From Lentisphaerota bacterium (GTDB lineage: Bacteria > Verrucomicrobiota > Kiritimatiellia > RFP12 > UBA3636), in the NCBI GenBank assembly GCA_012514445.1, contig JAAZAI010000485.1, forward strand, positions 1 through 7,130: a stretch of 7,130 bases of DNA. The letters are read 5' to 3'. This document shows, piece by piece, positions 1 through 6,100 of this stretch (its first letter is position 1; the number at the start of each line of letters is the position of its first letter). The notes below the pieces were generated by a model, which saw nothing but the letters and a program-made list of their open reading frames with translations, did no database searches and was not told the origin of the DNA. The translations under genes and the position numbers were made by a program.

Positions 1-1393
1 GGACTTGACATTTTTCGGAGCGGCTCAGACGACCACGGGGTCGATGCATCTCATCGAATACGCCGGACGCAAGGTGCTGCTGGACTGCGGGCTCATCCAG
101 GGCAAGCGCAAGGAGTCCTTCGAGCTCAACCGCGCGATGCCGCTGCCCCTGAAGGATCTCGACGCCGTGATCCTCTCGCACGCCCACATCGACCACAGCG
201 GCAGGCTGCCCGCGCTGGTGCGGCAGGGCTACCGCGGCCCCATCTACGCCACCCCCGCGACGCGCGACCTCGCGGACGTCATGCTGCGGGACTCCGCGTT
301 CCTCCAGGAGAAGGACGTCGAGTTCGTCAACAAGCGTCGCGGCCGGCAGGGGAAGCACCTCTTCGAAGTGCTCTACGACCAGAGCGACGTCGAGGCGACC
401 CTCGCGCTCTTCCGCACGGTCGAGTACGGGAAGCGGCAGACGATCGTGCCCGGACTCGAGCTGACGTTCAACGACGCCGGTCACATCCTCGGTTCCGCCA
501 CGTGCACGCTCGACTACCTGCGCGACCGCCTGCCGCGCCGGCTGCTCTTCAGCGGCGACCTCGGCCAAAGGGACACGCCGTTCCTCAACGATCCTGTCGC
601 CGTCCCGAACGTGGACGTGTTCATCACCGAAAGCACCTACGGCGACCGCAACCACCCCACGCGGGAGAACGTCCTCGGGCGCCTCAAGGACTACGTGGAC
701 TTGATCTGCCAGCACAAGTCGAAGCTCGTGATCCCCGCCTTCAGCGTCGGCCGGACTCAGCAGCTTCTCATGATGCTCAACGAGCTGGTCGAGCACCACC
801 GCATTTGCGCCGTGCCGGTCTACGTCGACAGCCCGCTCTCGAAGAAGGCCACCGAGATCCACCGCAACCACCTCGAATGCTTCAACGAGCGCACCCGCAA
901 ACAGCTCGAATCGGGGGACGATCCGTTCCGCTTCCCGGGCCTGCGCTTCACCTCCTCGGTCCAGGAGTCCATGGCCCTCAACGAGGCCCGGGGGCCGATG
1001 ATCATCATCTCGGCCTCGGGCATGTGCGAGGGCGGGCGGATCCTCCACCATCTCAAGAACACGATCGGCGATCCGATGAACGTGATCCTCATCACGGGAT
1101 TCCAGGCCGAGAACACCCTCGGCCGGAAGATCGTCGACCGCGAGCCCGTGGTGAAGATCTTCGGCGAGGAATACGAACTTCGCGCCACGGTCTTCACGAT
1201 CAACGAGCTCTCCGCCCATGCCGACAGCGCCGGCCTCGTCGCCTATGCGAAGGCGCTCGGGCCTTCGCTGGAACATGCCTTCTGCATCCATGGCGAGCCC
1301 GAGTACTGCGAGGCGCACAAGCGCTCGCTCGAGGCGCTCGGCGTGCGCAAGGTGGACATCCCCGTGTCCGGCCAGCGTTTCCAGAACGTGTAG
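1..1393 (+). CDS. beta-CASP metallo-beta-lactamase-fold hydrolase, probable RNase (5' partial)
   Basis: Predicted zinc-dependent nuclease of the beta-CASP branch of the MBL superfamily (CPSF73/Ysh1 and TTHA0252-like), expected to cut or trim RNA in the cytoplasm. Counting from the TTG codon at 5, the MBL motifs are HAHIDH at residues 59-64, H160 in AGHILGSA and D185 in SGDLG. The beta-CASP motifs are E209 in TESTYG (motif A), H405 in SAHAD (motif B) and H429 in IHGE (motif C). The SASGMCEGGRI stretch near 336-346 is typical of the family. All metal ligands are present and the length, about 460 residues, is normal. The frame is open to the window edge and begins D-L-T-F-F-G. Relatives usually have a short Met-x-x-TFFGA start, so the TTG is probably an internal Leu codon and the true start lies a few codons upstream. 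No KH or other RNA-binding extension is seen. Its RNA substrate is unknown. Confidence 0.93.
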   Translation, partial: DLTFFGAAQTTTGSMHLIEYAGRKVLLDCGLIQGKRKESFELNRAMPLPLKDLDAVILSHAHIDHSGRLPALVRQGYRGPIYATPATRDLADVMLRDSAFLQEKDVEFVNKRRGRQGKHLFEVLYDQSDVEATLALFRTVEYGKRQTIVPGLELTFNDAGHILGSATCTLDYLRDRLPRRLLFSGDLGQRDTPFLNDPVAVPNVDVFITESTYGDRNHPTRENVLGRLKDYVDLICQHKSKLVIPAFSVGRTQQLLMMLNELVEHHRICAVPVYVDSPLSKKATEIHRNHLECFNERTRKQLESGDDPFRFPGLRFTSSVQESMALNEARGPMIIISASGMCEGGRILHHLKNTIGDPMNVILITGFQAENTLGRKIVDREPVVKIFGEEYELRATVFTINELSAHADSAGLVAYAKALGPSLEHAFCIHGEPEYCEAHKRSLEALGVRKVDIPVSGQRFQNV

Positions 1394-1401
1394 AAACCCC
1401 C

Positions 1402-1424
1402 GCGCCGCCGACATGCGGCGGCGC
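1402..1424 (+). repeat. perfect 9-bp GC hairpin between MBL gene and argC
   Basis: The left arm GCGCCGCCG (1402-1410) and right arm CGGCGGCGC (1416-1424) are exact reverse complements around the 5-nt loop ACATG. The hairpin starts 8 nt after the upstream stop codon and ends 23 nt before the argC ATG. It is not followed by a T-run on either strand, so it is not a textbook intrinsic terminator. It could be a 3' end stabiliser, a partial terminator or an attenuating structure upstream of argC. Confidence 0.55.
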
Positions 1425-1447
1425 ACGAGAAACAGGAATCCAGGAAC

Positions 1448-2506
1448 ATGATCAAGGTCAAAGTCATCGGTGCCAGCGGGTATGGCGGCATCGGCATCGT
1501 CGAACTGCTCCTCCGCCACCCGGAGGCGCGCATCCAGTCGCTCGTCGCGCTCGAGAGCGTGGGGCAGCCCATCTCCGAGATCTGGCCGCACCTCGCGGGC
1601 TTCTGCGATCTCGTGGTGCAGCCGCCGGACAGCCCGGCGGCGCAGGAGCCCGCGGATGTCGTCTTCTTCGCCACGCCGGACGGCGTGGGCATGAAGACGG
1701 CCAGGGCCGAGCTCGACAAGGGCGCGAAGGTCATCGACTACAGCGGCGACTTCCGCTTCAATTCCGCCGAGGACTACGCCGAGTACGCGCGGCGCATCGG
1801 CAAGAACCCGGCGCATGCCGATCCCGAGCTGCTTCCCATGACCGTCTACGGCGTGCCGGAGCTCCACCGGACCGAGATCACGTCCGACCGCCGCCTCGTG
1901 GGCAATCCCGGATGCTTTGCGGTGAGTTGCATCCTCGGCCTCGCGCCGGCCGCCGCCGCGCGGGCGGTGCGGCTGGACTCGATCATCTGCGACTGCAAGT
2001 CCGGCATCTCGGGCGCGGGCAAGAAGCTCGCCGCCGCCCATCACTATCCCAACCGCTACGAGATGATGAACGCCTACCGGCTCGCCGGGCACCAGCACGT
2101 CTGCGAAGTGGAGCGCGAGCTCTCGCTGCTCGCCGGCGCGCCCGTCGTCGTCACGTTCACCGCGCAGGTCGTCCCCGTCTGCCGCGGCATCATGTCCTGC
2201 CTCTACGCGGACCTGCTGGAGCCCACGACGGAGGAGGAGGCTCTCGCGATGTACCGCGACTTCTACCGCGGCAGCCCGTTCGTGCGCGTGCTGCCCTCGA
2301 CGGCCAACGTCGGCTCGATGCACGTCCGGGGCACGAACTTCGCGAACGTCGTCGTCAGCGTCGATCCGCGCGTCAACCGCCTGCGCGTCGTCTCCTACAT
2401 CGACAACCTCGTCAAAGGCCAGGCGGGTTCCGCCCTGCAGAACATGAACCTCGTCTGCGGCCTGCCCGAGACCGCCGGCCTCGACCACCCGTCGTTCTTC
2501 CCGTAA
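1448..2506 (+). CDS. argC: N-acetyl-gamma-glutamyl-phosphate reductase
   Basis: NADPH-dependent reduction of N-acetylglutamyl-5-phosphate to N-acetylglutamate semialdehyde, the third step of arginine (ornithine) biosynthesis, in the cytosol. The 352 residues match the longer (type 1) ArgC class. The N-terminal Rossmann nucleotide-binding loop is GASGYGG (8-14). The catalytic cysteine is C156 in VGNPGCF. KSGISGAGKK (184-193) is a family hallmark, and GHQHVCEVE (214-222) carries the conserved histidine (H217 by position). The C-terminal DNLVKGQAGSALQNMNL is nearly invariant in ArgC. The ATG at 1448 has AGGA at 1434-1437, about 10 nt upstream, and the protein starts directly at the Rossmann strand, so the start is secure. 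No other arg gene is in the window. The gene sits between an RNase-like gene and bactofilins, so the rest of the pathway is probably elsewhere or upstream. Confidence 0.96.
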   Translation: MIKVKVIGASGYGGIGIVELLLRHPEARIQSLVALESVGQPISEIWPHLAGFCDLVVQPPDSPAAQEPADVVFFATPDGVGMKTARAELDKGAKVIDYSGDFRFNSAEDYAEYARRIGKNPAHADPELLPMTVYGVPELHRTEITSDRRLVGNPGCFAVSCILGLAPAAAARAVRLDSIICDCKSGISGAGKKLAAAHHYPNRYEMMNAYRLAGHQHVCEVERELSLLAGAPVVVTFTAQVVPVCRGIMSCLYADLLEPTTEEEALAMYRDFYRGSPFVRVLPSTANVGSMHVRGTNFANVVVSVDPRVNRLRVVSYIDNLVKGQAGSALQNMNLVCGLPETAGLDHPSFFP

Positions 2507-2543
2507 CAGCGGCATTTACTCCCTCATCACATCACACCCCAGC

Positions 2544-2548
2544 AAAGG
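2544..2548 (+). promoter_or_regulatory. ribosome binding site of the first bactofilin
   Basis: AAAGG lies 8 nt before the ATG at 2557. This matters because the reading frame is open for more than 2 kb upstream, antiparallel to nothing real but overlapping the MBL gene and argC in another frame. The Shine-Dalgarno-like site, together with the onset of bactofilin similarity, fixes the true start at 2557. Confidence 0.6.
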
Positions 2549-2556
2549 CTACGACC

Positions 2557-2964
2557 ATGGAAACAGACAAGACCCCCAAGACCCTCATCGCGGAAGACAT
2601 CGAAATCACCGGTTCGATCAAGTGCGCGAGCCACGTGCAGTTCGACGGCAAGCTCAACGGAGACCTCACCTGCACCGGCGCGGCGCTGCTCGGCAAGACC
2701 GCCGTCGTCAAGGGCAACGTCTCCGCTGAGTCCATCAGCATCTCCGGCAGCATCACGGGCAACATCACGGCCAAGGACCGCATCGAGATGAAGAGCACGG
2801 CCAAGGTCCAGGGCGACATCCGCGCCAAGCGGCTGACCGTCGAGGACGGCGTCACGTTCATCGGCAAGTCCGAGGTCAACCCCGCCGGTTTCGGCGAAGC
2901 GCACTCGGCCTCGACGCCTACGGCGCCCACGCCTCCCGTCGCCGGAGACTCGAAGCGCAACTAG
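2557..2964 (+). CDS. bactofilin (polymer-forming cytoskeletal protein)
   Basis: A 135-residue bactofilin (DUF583 family), a bacterial protein that self-assembles without nucleotide into filaments of stacked right-handed beta-helices. It is usually attached to the inner face of the cytoplasmic membrane and acts as a scaffold for cell-shape or wall enzymes. Residues 1-12 form a short polar N-terminal arm. The core, about 13-107, shows the regular alternation of hydrophobic and Gly/Asn turn residues: IEITGSIK, VQFDGKLNGDL, VVKGNVSA, ISISGSITGNI, AKVQGDIRA. A Ser/Thr/Pro/Ala-rich tail follows (about 112-135). The start is the ATG with AAAGG 8 nt upstream. The gene lies 50 nt after argC and 21 nt before a second bactofilin-like gene, and is probably cotranscribed with at least the latter. 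There is no transmembrane segment. Family assignment is firm; the cellular process it serves cannot be read from the sequence. Confidence 0.94.
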   Translation: METDKTPKTLIAEDIEITGSIKCASHVQFDGKLNGDLTCTGAALLGKTAVVKGNVSAESISISGSITGNITAKDRIEMKSTAKVQGDIRAKRLTVEDGVTFIGKSEVNPAGFGEAHSASTPTAPTPPVAGDSKRN

Positions 2965-2985
2965 CCGGCTCCCTGGGCAACGGGA

Positions 2986-3852
2986 ATGTCGCTGCGCGAC
3001 CCCAACATCATCGACGGTTTCAATTCCGTGCAGGCCATGAAGCGCGCGTCCTCCCGGGCGCCCGCCAGACCTCGCGTCCACGACTCTGCCGACAAAGCCC
3101 CTCCCGCCGAGGCGCCGCCTCCCGCGGCCGCCGACGCCCCCCCCGCGCCGCCCACGCGCGCGGGCGGGCATGTCGTCGTGCCCGCGAAGCGACTCGTGAT
3201 CTGCTATGCGTGCGGCTACTCGCATACGATCTCCGGGAAGATGCACCATTCCTACTGCCCGAAGTGCAGGACCAACCTCAACACGGAGGACGTTCTCGTC
3301 TCCGGCCCGCGGAGCGAGGACGTCCTCACCATCGGCAACGTGACCATCGGGCCGGACGCGTCGTTCGCCTCGGGCGTCAAGGTCACGGGTCAGAACATCC
3401 TCCTCGACGGCGACGCCACGCCGCTGGCGTCCATCACCGCGACCGAGGCGATGGAGATCGGAACGCATGCGAAGTTCGACGCCGCCATCGTCAACAACGT
3501 CTCCGGCGTCGTGCGCATCCCCGCCGGCAACGACATCGCGCTCGATTCGCGCTTGAGTTGCTCCGAGCTCGAGATCTTCGGCACGCTCCGGGCCTCGGTC
3601 TCCGTCATGAAGTCGGCGCGCATCCACCCCGGCGGGGCGCTGATCGGCGCCTTCCACGGCCCGACGCTGCTGATGGAGGATGGCGGGGGCCTCGTCGGCG
3701 AGGTCGATTTGTCGCCGGCGCATCGCCAGGAGCCCGTCAAGAATAGCCGCGCCGGCGTTGCGGCCAAGACGGCCGCCGCTGTCGCCCATGCCGTGGTGAT
3801 CGGTCTCGGCATGGTCGCCTCCCTCGTCCTCTGCGTCGTGGCGCGGCGGTAG
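2986..3852 (+). CDS. zinc-ribbon bactofilin-like protein with C-terminal membrane anchor
   Basis: A 288-residue protein with four visible parts. Residues 1-38 are polar and basic. Residues 39-59 are a low-complexity Pro/Ala linker. Residues 73-94 form a treble-clef or rubredoxin-like zinc ribbon with C73-x2-C76 and C91-x2-C94, enclosing the His-rich GKMHHSY. Residues about 110-245 have the short repeating hydrophobic/Gly pattern of bactofilin beta-helices (LTIGNVTIGPDASFASGVKVTGQNILLDG, LEIFGTLRASVSV, ARIHPGGALIGAF), though less regular than in the preceding gene. Residues about 263-286 are a hydrophobic helix followed only by Arg-Arg, suggesting a tail anchor with the bulk of the protein in the cytoplasm. 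The ATG at 2986 follows the first bactofilin stop by 21 nt and has only a weak GGGA directly before it, so translation may be coupled. A start at the Met18 codon (3037) is possible but less likely. Likely role: membrane recruiter of the neighbouring bactofilin polymer (inference). I know no named family for this exact build. Confidence 0.85.
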   Translation: MSLRDPNIIDGFNSVQAMKRASSRAPARPRVHDSADKAPPAEAPPPAAADAPPAPPTRAGGHVVVPAKRLVICYACGYSHTISGKMHHSYCPKCRTNLNTEDVLVSGPRSEDVLTIGNVTIGPDASFASGVKVTGQNILLDGDATPLASITATEAMEIGTHAKFDAAIVNNVSGVVRIPAGNDIALDSRLSCSELEIFGTLRASVSVMKSARIHPGGALIGAFHGPTLLMEDGGGLVGEVDLSPAHRQEPVKNSRAGVAAKTAAAVAHAVVIGLGMVASLVLCVVARR

Positions 3853-3882
3853 TCGCAGTTGCCGGGGCGCCCTCGCCGCGTG

Positions 3883-3901
3883 AAAGGGTTCAGGGTTCAG
3901 G
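3883..3901. repeat. 19-nt TTCAGGG-type repeat, copy 1
   Basis: AAAGGGTTCAGGGTTCAGG reads on the plus strand. Its exact reverse complement occurs at 6121-6139. It contains heptamer units GGGTTCA, and the next bases (3901-3906) start a third, imperfect unit. The copy overlaps the end of the HAD gene: it supplies the stop codon (3890-3892) and the last three codons, so the C-terminal Pro-Glu-Pro is repeat-encoded. It also lies in the 37-nt gap between the convergent genes. Confidence 0.8.
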
Positions 3902-4561
3902 GGTTCGCAAGAGCTTTTCGAGTTCACGGACGTCGGACAGGACGATGTCCGGCTGGGCCTGGCGCTTCAGCTCCCCAGGATCGAACGTGCTGGCGATGCC
4001 GATTGTCAGCATTCCGGCGGCGCGTCCGGCCCGGATGCCGTTGACCGAATCCTCGACGACGACGCAATCCGCCGCCGCCAGGCCGAGTTTGCTCAGCCCG
4101 AGCAGGTAGATGTCCGGCGCGGGCTTGTTGCGCGTCACCTCGCCGCCGGCGACGATGCAGTCGAAGCAGGCGGTCTCCACGCCGAGAGCTCGGATGTTCA
4201 CCTCCACCTTCACGCGGTCCGCGCCCGAGCAGATGCCCATCCGCAGTCCCTTCGCCCGCAGGTTCCGGATGAGATCGCCGACGCCGGGGAAGGCGATCCC
4301 CTCCGCCATCGCGCGTTCGGCGTAGATGGCGTAGGCCCGGTCCTTCATCGCGGCGGTGTAGGGCACGCCATGTCGTCGCGCGACGCCGCCGATGTACGCG
4401 TCTTCCCCGGCGCCGATGAAATCGTCGAAGTCTTCTGGCGCCGCCTGGACGTTCCACTCTCGCAGCGCGAGGATCGCGGCCTCGCACATGATGGCCTCCG
4501 AGTCCACGAGCACGCCGTCCATGTCGAACAATATTGCCTTGGCCTTGATTTGATCATTCAT
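3890..4561 (-). CDS. HAD-superfamily hydrolase, beta-phosphoglucomutase/phosphatase-like
   Basis: A 223-residue cytosolic HAD subfamily I enzyme, expected to hydrolyse or isomerise a small phosphorylated metabolite, most likely a sugar phosphate. All four HAD motifs are present: DMDGVLVDSE with nucleophile D13 and acid/base D15, CSGA with S112, K146 in NKPAPDIY, and E170-D171 in VVVEDSVNGI. Residues about 20-90 form the helical C1 cap that sets specificity. D15 and the DSVNGI signature resemble beta-phosphoglucomutase and 2-deoxyglucose-6-phosphatase types, but substrate cannot be assigned. I chose the ATG at 4561 (protein starts MNDQIKAKAILFDMDG) because AAAGG lies 9 nt upstream and the length before motif I is normal. 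A second in-frame ATG at 4606 would add 15 charged residues and overlap the sulfatase stop by ATGA, so translational coupling from there is a real alternative. It is the last gene of the minus-strand cluster. Confidence 0.92.
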   Translation of the reverse strand: MNDQIKAKAILFDMDGVLVDSEAIMCEAAILALREWNVQAAPEDFDDFIGAGEDAYIGGVARRHGVPYTAAMKDRAYAIYAERAMAEGIAFPGVGDLIRNLRAKGLRMGICSGADRVKVEVNIRALGVETACFDCIVAGGEVTRNKPAPDIYLLGLSKLGLAAADCVVVEDSVNGIRAGRAAGMLTIGIASTFDPGELKRQAQPDIVLSDVRELEKLLRTPEP

Positions 4562-4570
4562 TCGTGCATG

Positions 4571-4575
4571 CCTTT
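4571..4575 (-). promoter_or_regulatory. ribosome binding site favouring the HAD start at 4561
   Basis: On the minus strand AAAGG lies 9 nt before the ATG at 4561. The competing ATG at 4606 has GAGG only 4 nt upstream, which is close to the lower limit of useful spacing. This supports the shorter protein but does not rule out both starts being used. Confidence 0.5.
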
Positions 4576-4602
4576 CATTTCTCGCGTGCGGAAGGGCTTC
4601 TT

Positions 4603-5973
4603 TCATCCGGCCTCGTTGAGGTCGTACATCGCCTGGTAGTAGGGCTGGGTGGGATCGAAGTGAGTGAGGGTGTCGGGGTGGTCAACGCGGCCGATGGGAC
4701 GGCGTTCTGCTCCTGCCCGGTTCAACGCGGCATCGCCGAATTTCTGGCGGAAGTCTTCCGCGTCGCGCTGGAGCTGGGTGACGACGTCGGGATGATCCTG
4801 CGCCACGTTGCGGTCTTCCCCGGGATCGTCGAGAAGATCGTACAATTCGAGCACTGGGCCGGGGACGCCGTCCCGGCCGTGACGCGCCACGTGCAGCTTC
4901 CAGCGATCCCGACGGACTGCGTCGAGGTGTGGCCCCTGGTAGAAGGGGATGGCCTCGTGAAGCGGCGCGGCTGGCGAATCGCCCAGGACGAGCGCCGAGG
5001 CGTCGACGCCGTCGATGGGGCGCTCCCGCTGTGGCGTCACGCCGGCAAGGGTGGCGAAGGTAGGGAGCAGATCCATCCCGGTGAGGATCGCGTCGCTGAC
5101 GCGTCCGGCGGGAATGCGCCCCGGCCAGCGGGCGAGGAAGGGAACGCGCAGCCCGCCTTCCCAGGGTGAGTTCTTCGTGCCGTGGAGAAGGCCGTTGCTG
5201 GGGCCGAAGTCGCAGCGCGAGCCGTTGTCGCTCGTGAAGATCACTAGCGTGTTGTCGTCGATTCCCTGTCGGCGCAGCTCGGCGAGGATCATGCCTGTCG
5301 ACCAGTCGATCGCGGCGACGGCCGCGCCGTACCGGCCGTTCGTCGATTCGGCGGCGAACTTCTCCGCGACGTAGTGCGGCAGATGCACGTGCATGTGCGC
5401 GAGGTAGAGGAGAAAGGGCCTGTCCTTGTCGGCGCGGATGATCTTCGTGCATTCCTCGGTGTAGCGGAAGACGAGCGAGCGCTGGTCGGGCTGGGCTTCG
5501 ACGACCTCCTCATCGCGGAGCAACGGAAGGGGCGGGTAGGGGGAGCCGGTGCGCTGAATGCCCATGTCGTTGCTGTAGGGCAGCCCGTAGTAACTGTCGA
5601 AGCCATGATTCGTCGGCAGAAATTCGGGCTGGTCGCCGCAATGCCATTTTCCGACGATGTGCGTCGCGTAGCCCGCGCGGCGCAGCACGTCGGCGAACGT
5701 CTCCTCGGCGGGATCGAGGCCGACGCCCTGCCCGGGGAAGAGCACGCCGCGTCCTTCGAAGGCGTCGAAGCCGATCCGGCAGGGATGGCAGCCCGTGAGC
5801 ATCGCGCCGCGCGAAGGCGAACAGATCGAAGAGCCCTGGTAGAAATGCGTGAACCGACTTCCCTCCGCGGCGAGGCGATCGAGATTAGGCGTCTGGTGAA
5901 GCGGATGGCCTGTGCAGCCGAGGTCTCCCCAGCCGAGGTCGTCGCAGTTGATGAGGATGATGTTGGGTTGCAT
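4603..5973 (-). CDS. type I (formylglycine-dependent) sulfatase, no signal peptide
   Basis: A 456-residue arylsulfatase-type enzyme that removes sulfate esters, probably from a carbohydrate. Calcium ligands are D11-D12 in NCDDLGWGD and D249-N250 in TSDNGS. The sulfatase signature C51-S-P-S-R55 supplies the cysteine that must be oxidised to formylglycine, followed by GAMLTG. Other conserved sites are K109-W-H111 in VGKWHCG, the histidines in AHMHVHLPH (193-200), and K267 in GTKNSPWEGGLRVPF. The C-terminal LYDLLDDPGEDRNVA is typical. Length is complete. The protein starts directly at the first core strand. Upstream, the frame reaches a stop at 6058-6060 with no ATG, GTG or TTG between, so no signal peptide is encoded and a cytoplasmic location is implied. 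No Shine-Dalgarno site is visible; the leader is C/A-rich. The stop overlaps an upstream HAD ATG (ATGA). No maturating enzyme (FGE or anSME) is in the window. Confidence 0.95.
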   Translation of the reverse strand: MQPNIILINCDDLGWGDLGCTGHPLHQTPNLDRLAAEGSRFTHFYQGSSICSPSRGAMLTGCHPCRIGFDAFEGRGVLFPGQGVGLDPAEETFADVLRRAGYATHIVGKWHCGDQPEFLPTNHGFDSYYGLPYSNDMGIQRTGSPYPPLPLLRDEEVVEAQPDQRSLVFRYTEECTKIIRADKDRPFLLYLAHMHVHLPHYVAEKFAAESTNGRYGAAVAAIDWSTGMILAELRRQGIDDNTLVIFTSDNGSRCDFGPSNGLLHGTKNSPWEGGLRVPFLARWPGRIPAGRVSDAILTGMDLLPTFATLAGVTPQRERPIDGVDASALVLGDSPAAPLHEAIPFYQGPHLDAVRRDRWKLHVARHGRDGVPGPVLELYDLLDDPGEDRNVAQDHPDVVTQLQRDAEDFRQKFGDAALNRAGAERRPIGRVDHPDTLTHFDPTQPYYQAMYDLNEAG

Positions 5974-5996
5974 GGGGTCGTGTGGGAGTGTGGGGG
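5965..5996 (+). other. possible DNA G-quadruplex over the sulfatase start
   Basis: Four G-runs on the plus strand (5965-5967, 5974-5977, 5984-5986, 5992-5996) are separated by loops of 6, 6 and 5 nt, meeting the usual loop limit of 7. A fifth run follows at 6008-6012. The run set spans the start codon of the minus-strand sulfatase. The G-rich strand is the template strand for that gene, so RNA would be C-rich and only the DNA could fold. Confidence 0.35.
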
Positions 5997-6013
5997 TGTG
6001 GAAGTGTGGGGGT
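5987..6013 (+). repeat. G-rich minisatellite AGTGTGGGGGT
   Basis: The 11-mer AGTGTGGGGGT occurs at 5987-5997 and 6003-6013, with a third exact copy at 6101-6111 beyond the hexamer array. Degenerate GTGTGGG units also lie just before (5980-5986). Directly upstream of the minus-strand sulfatase start, it makes the leader of that mRNA C/A-rich and probably unstructured. Confidence 0.75.
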
Positions 6014-6077
6014 GATCTTGATCTTATTCTTATTCTTAATCGTAATCTTAATCTTAATCATAATCGTAATCGTAATC
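6012..6077. repeat. 11-unit hexamer tandem array (NTAATC; GATTAN on minus strand)
   Basis: A cytosine recurs exactly every 6 nt from 6017 to 6077 (11 positions). Plus-strand units read in order GTGATC, TTGATC, then TTATTC twice, then TTAATC and its G- or A-starting variants; seven of the eleven end in TAATC. Units are graded: the TGATC and TATTC forms sit at the left and the TAATC forms at the right. The array is AT-rich in otherwise GC-rich DNA, lies wholly between genes and has no indels. It looks like a young or actively homogenised short tandem repeat. Confidence 0.85.
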
Positions 6078-6100
6078 GCGTACGAGTAAGATTTGGAGCA

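Noticed and set aside
5..10. TTGACA resembling a -35 promoter box at the window start
   Set aside because: It encodes the Leu-Thr of the conserved LTFFG start of the MBL protein and has no matching -10 box ahead of any gene start.
502..2556. Long plus-strand open frame leading into the first bactofilin
   Set aside because: It overlaps the well-supported MBL gene and argC in another frame and encodes Arg/Pro/Ala-rich low-complexity sequence, as expected for a shifted frame in high-GC DNA. Only 2557-2964 in this frame is real.
3842..3880. Possible bidirectional terminator between the convergent genes (7-bp arms 3842-3848 and 3874-3880)
   Set aside because: The loop is 25 nt, the left arm is inside the coding end, and there is no T-run on either strand. 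In such GC-rich DNA a 7-bp match is weak evidence.
2527..3927. 466-codon minus-strand open frame opposite the two bactofilin genes
   Set aside because: The translation is Arg/Gly/Asp-rich with no domain pattern and mirrors the codon bias of the plus-strand genes. It is an antisense shadow.
6012..6077. CRISPR array
   Set aside because: The period is only 6 nt with no spacers, and no cas gene is present. It is a simple tandem repeat.
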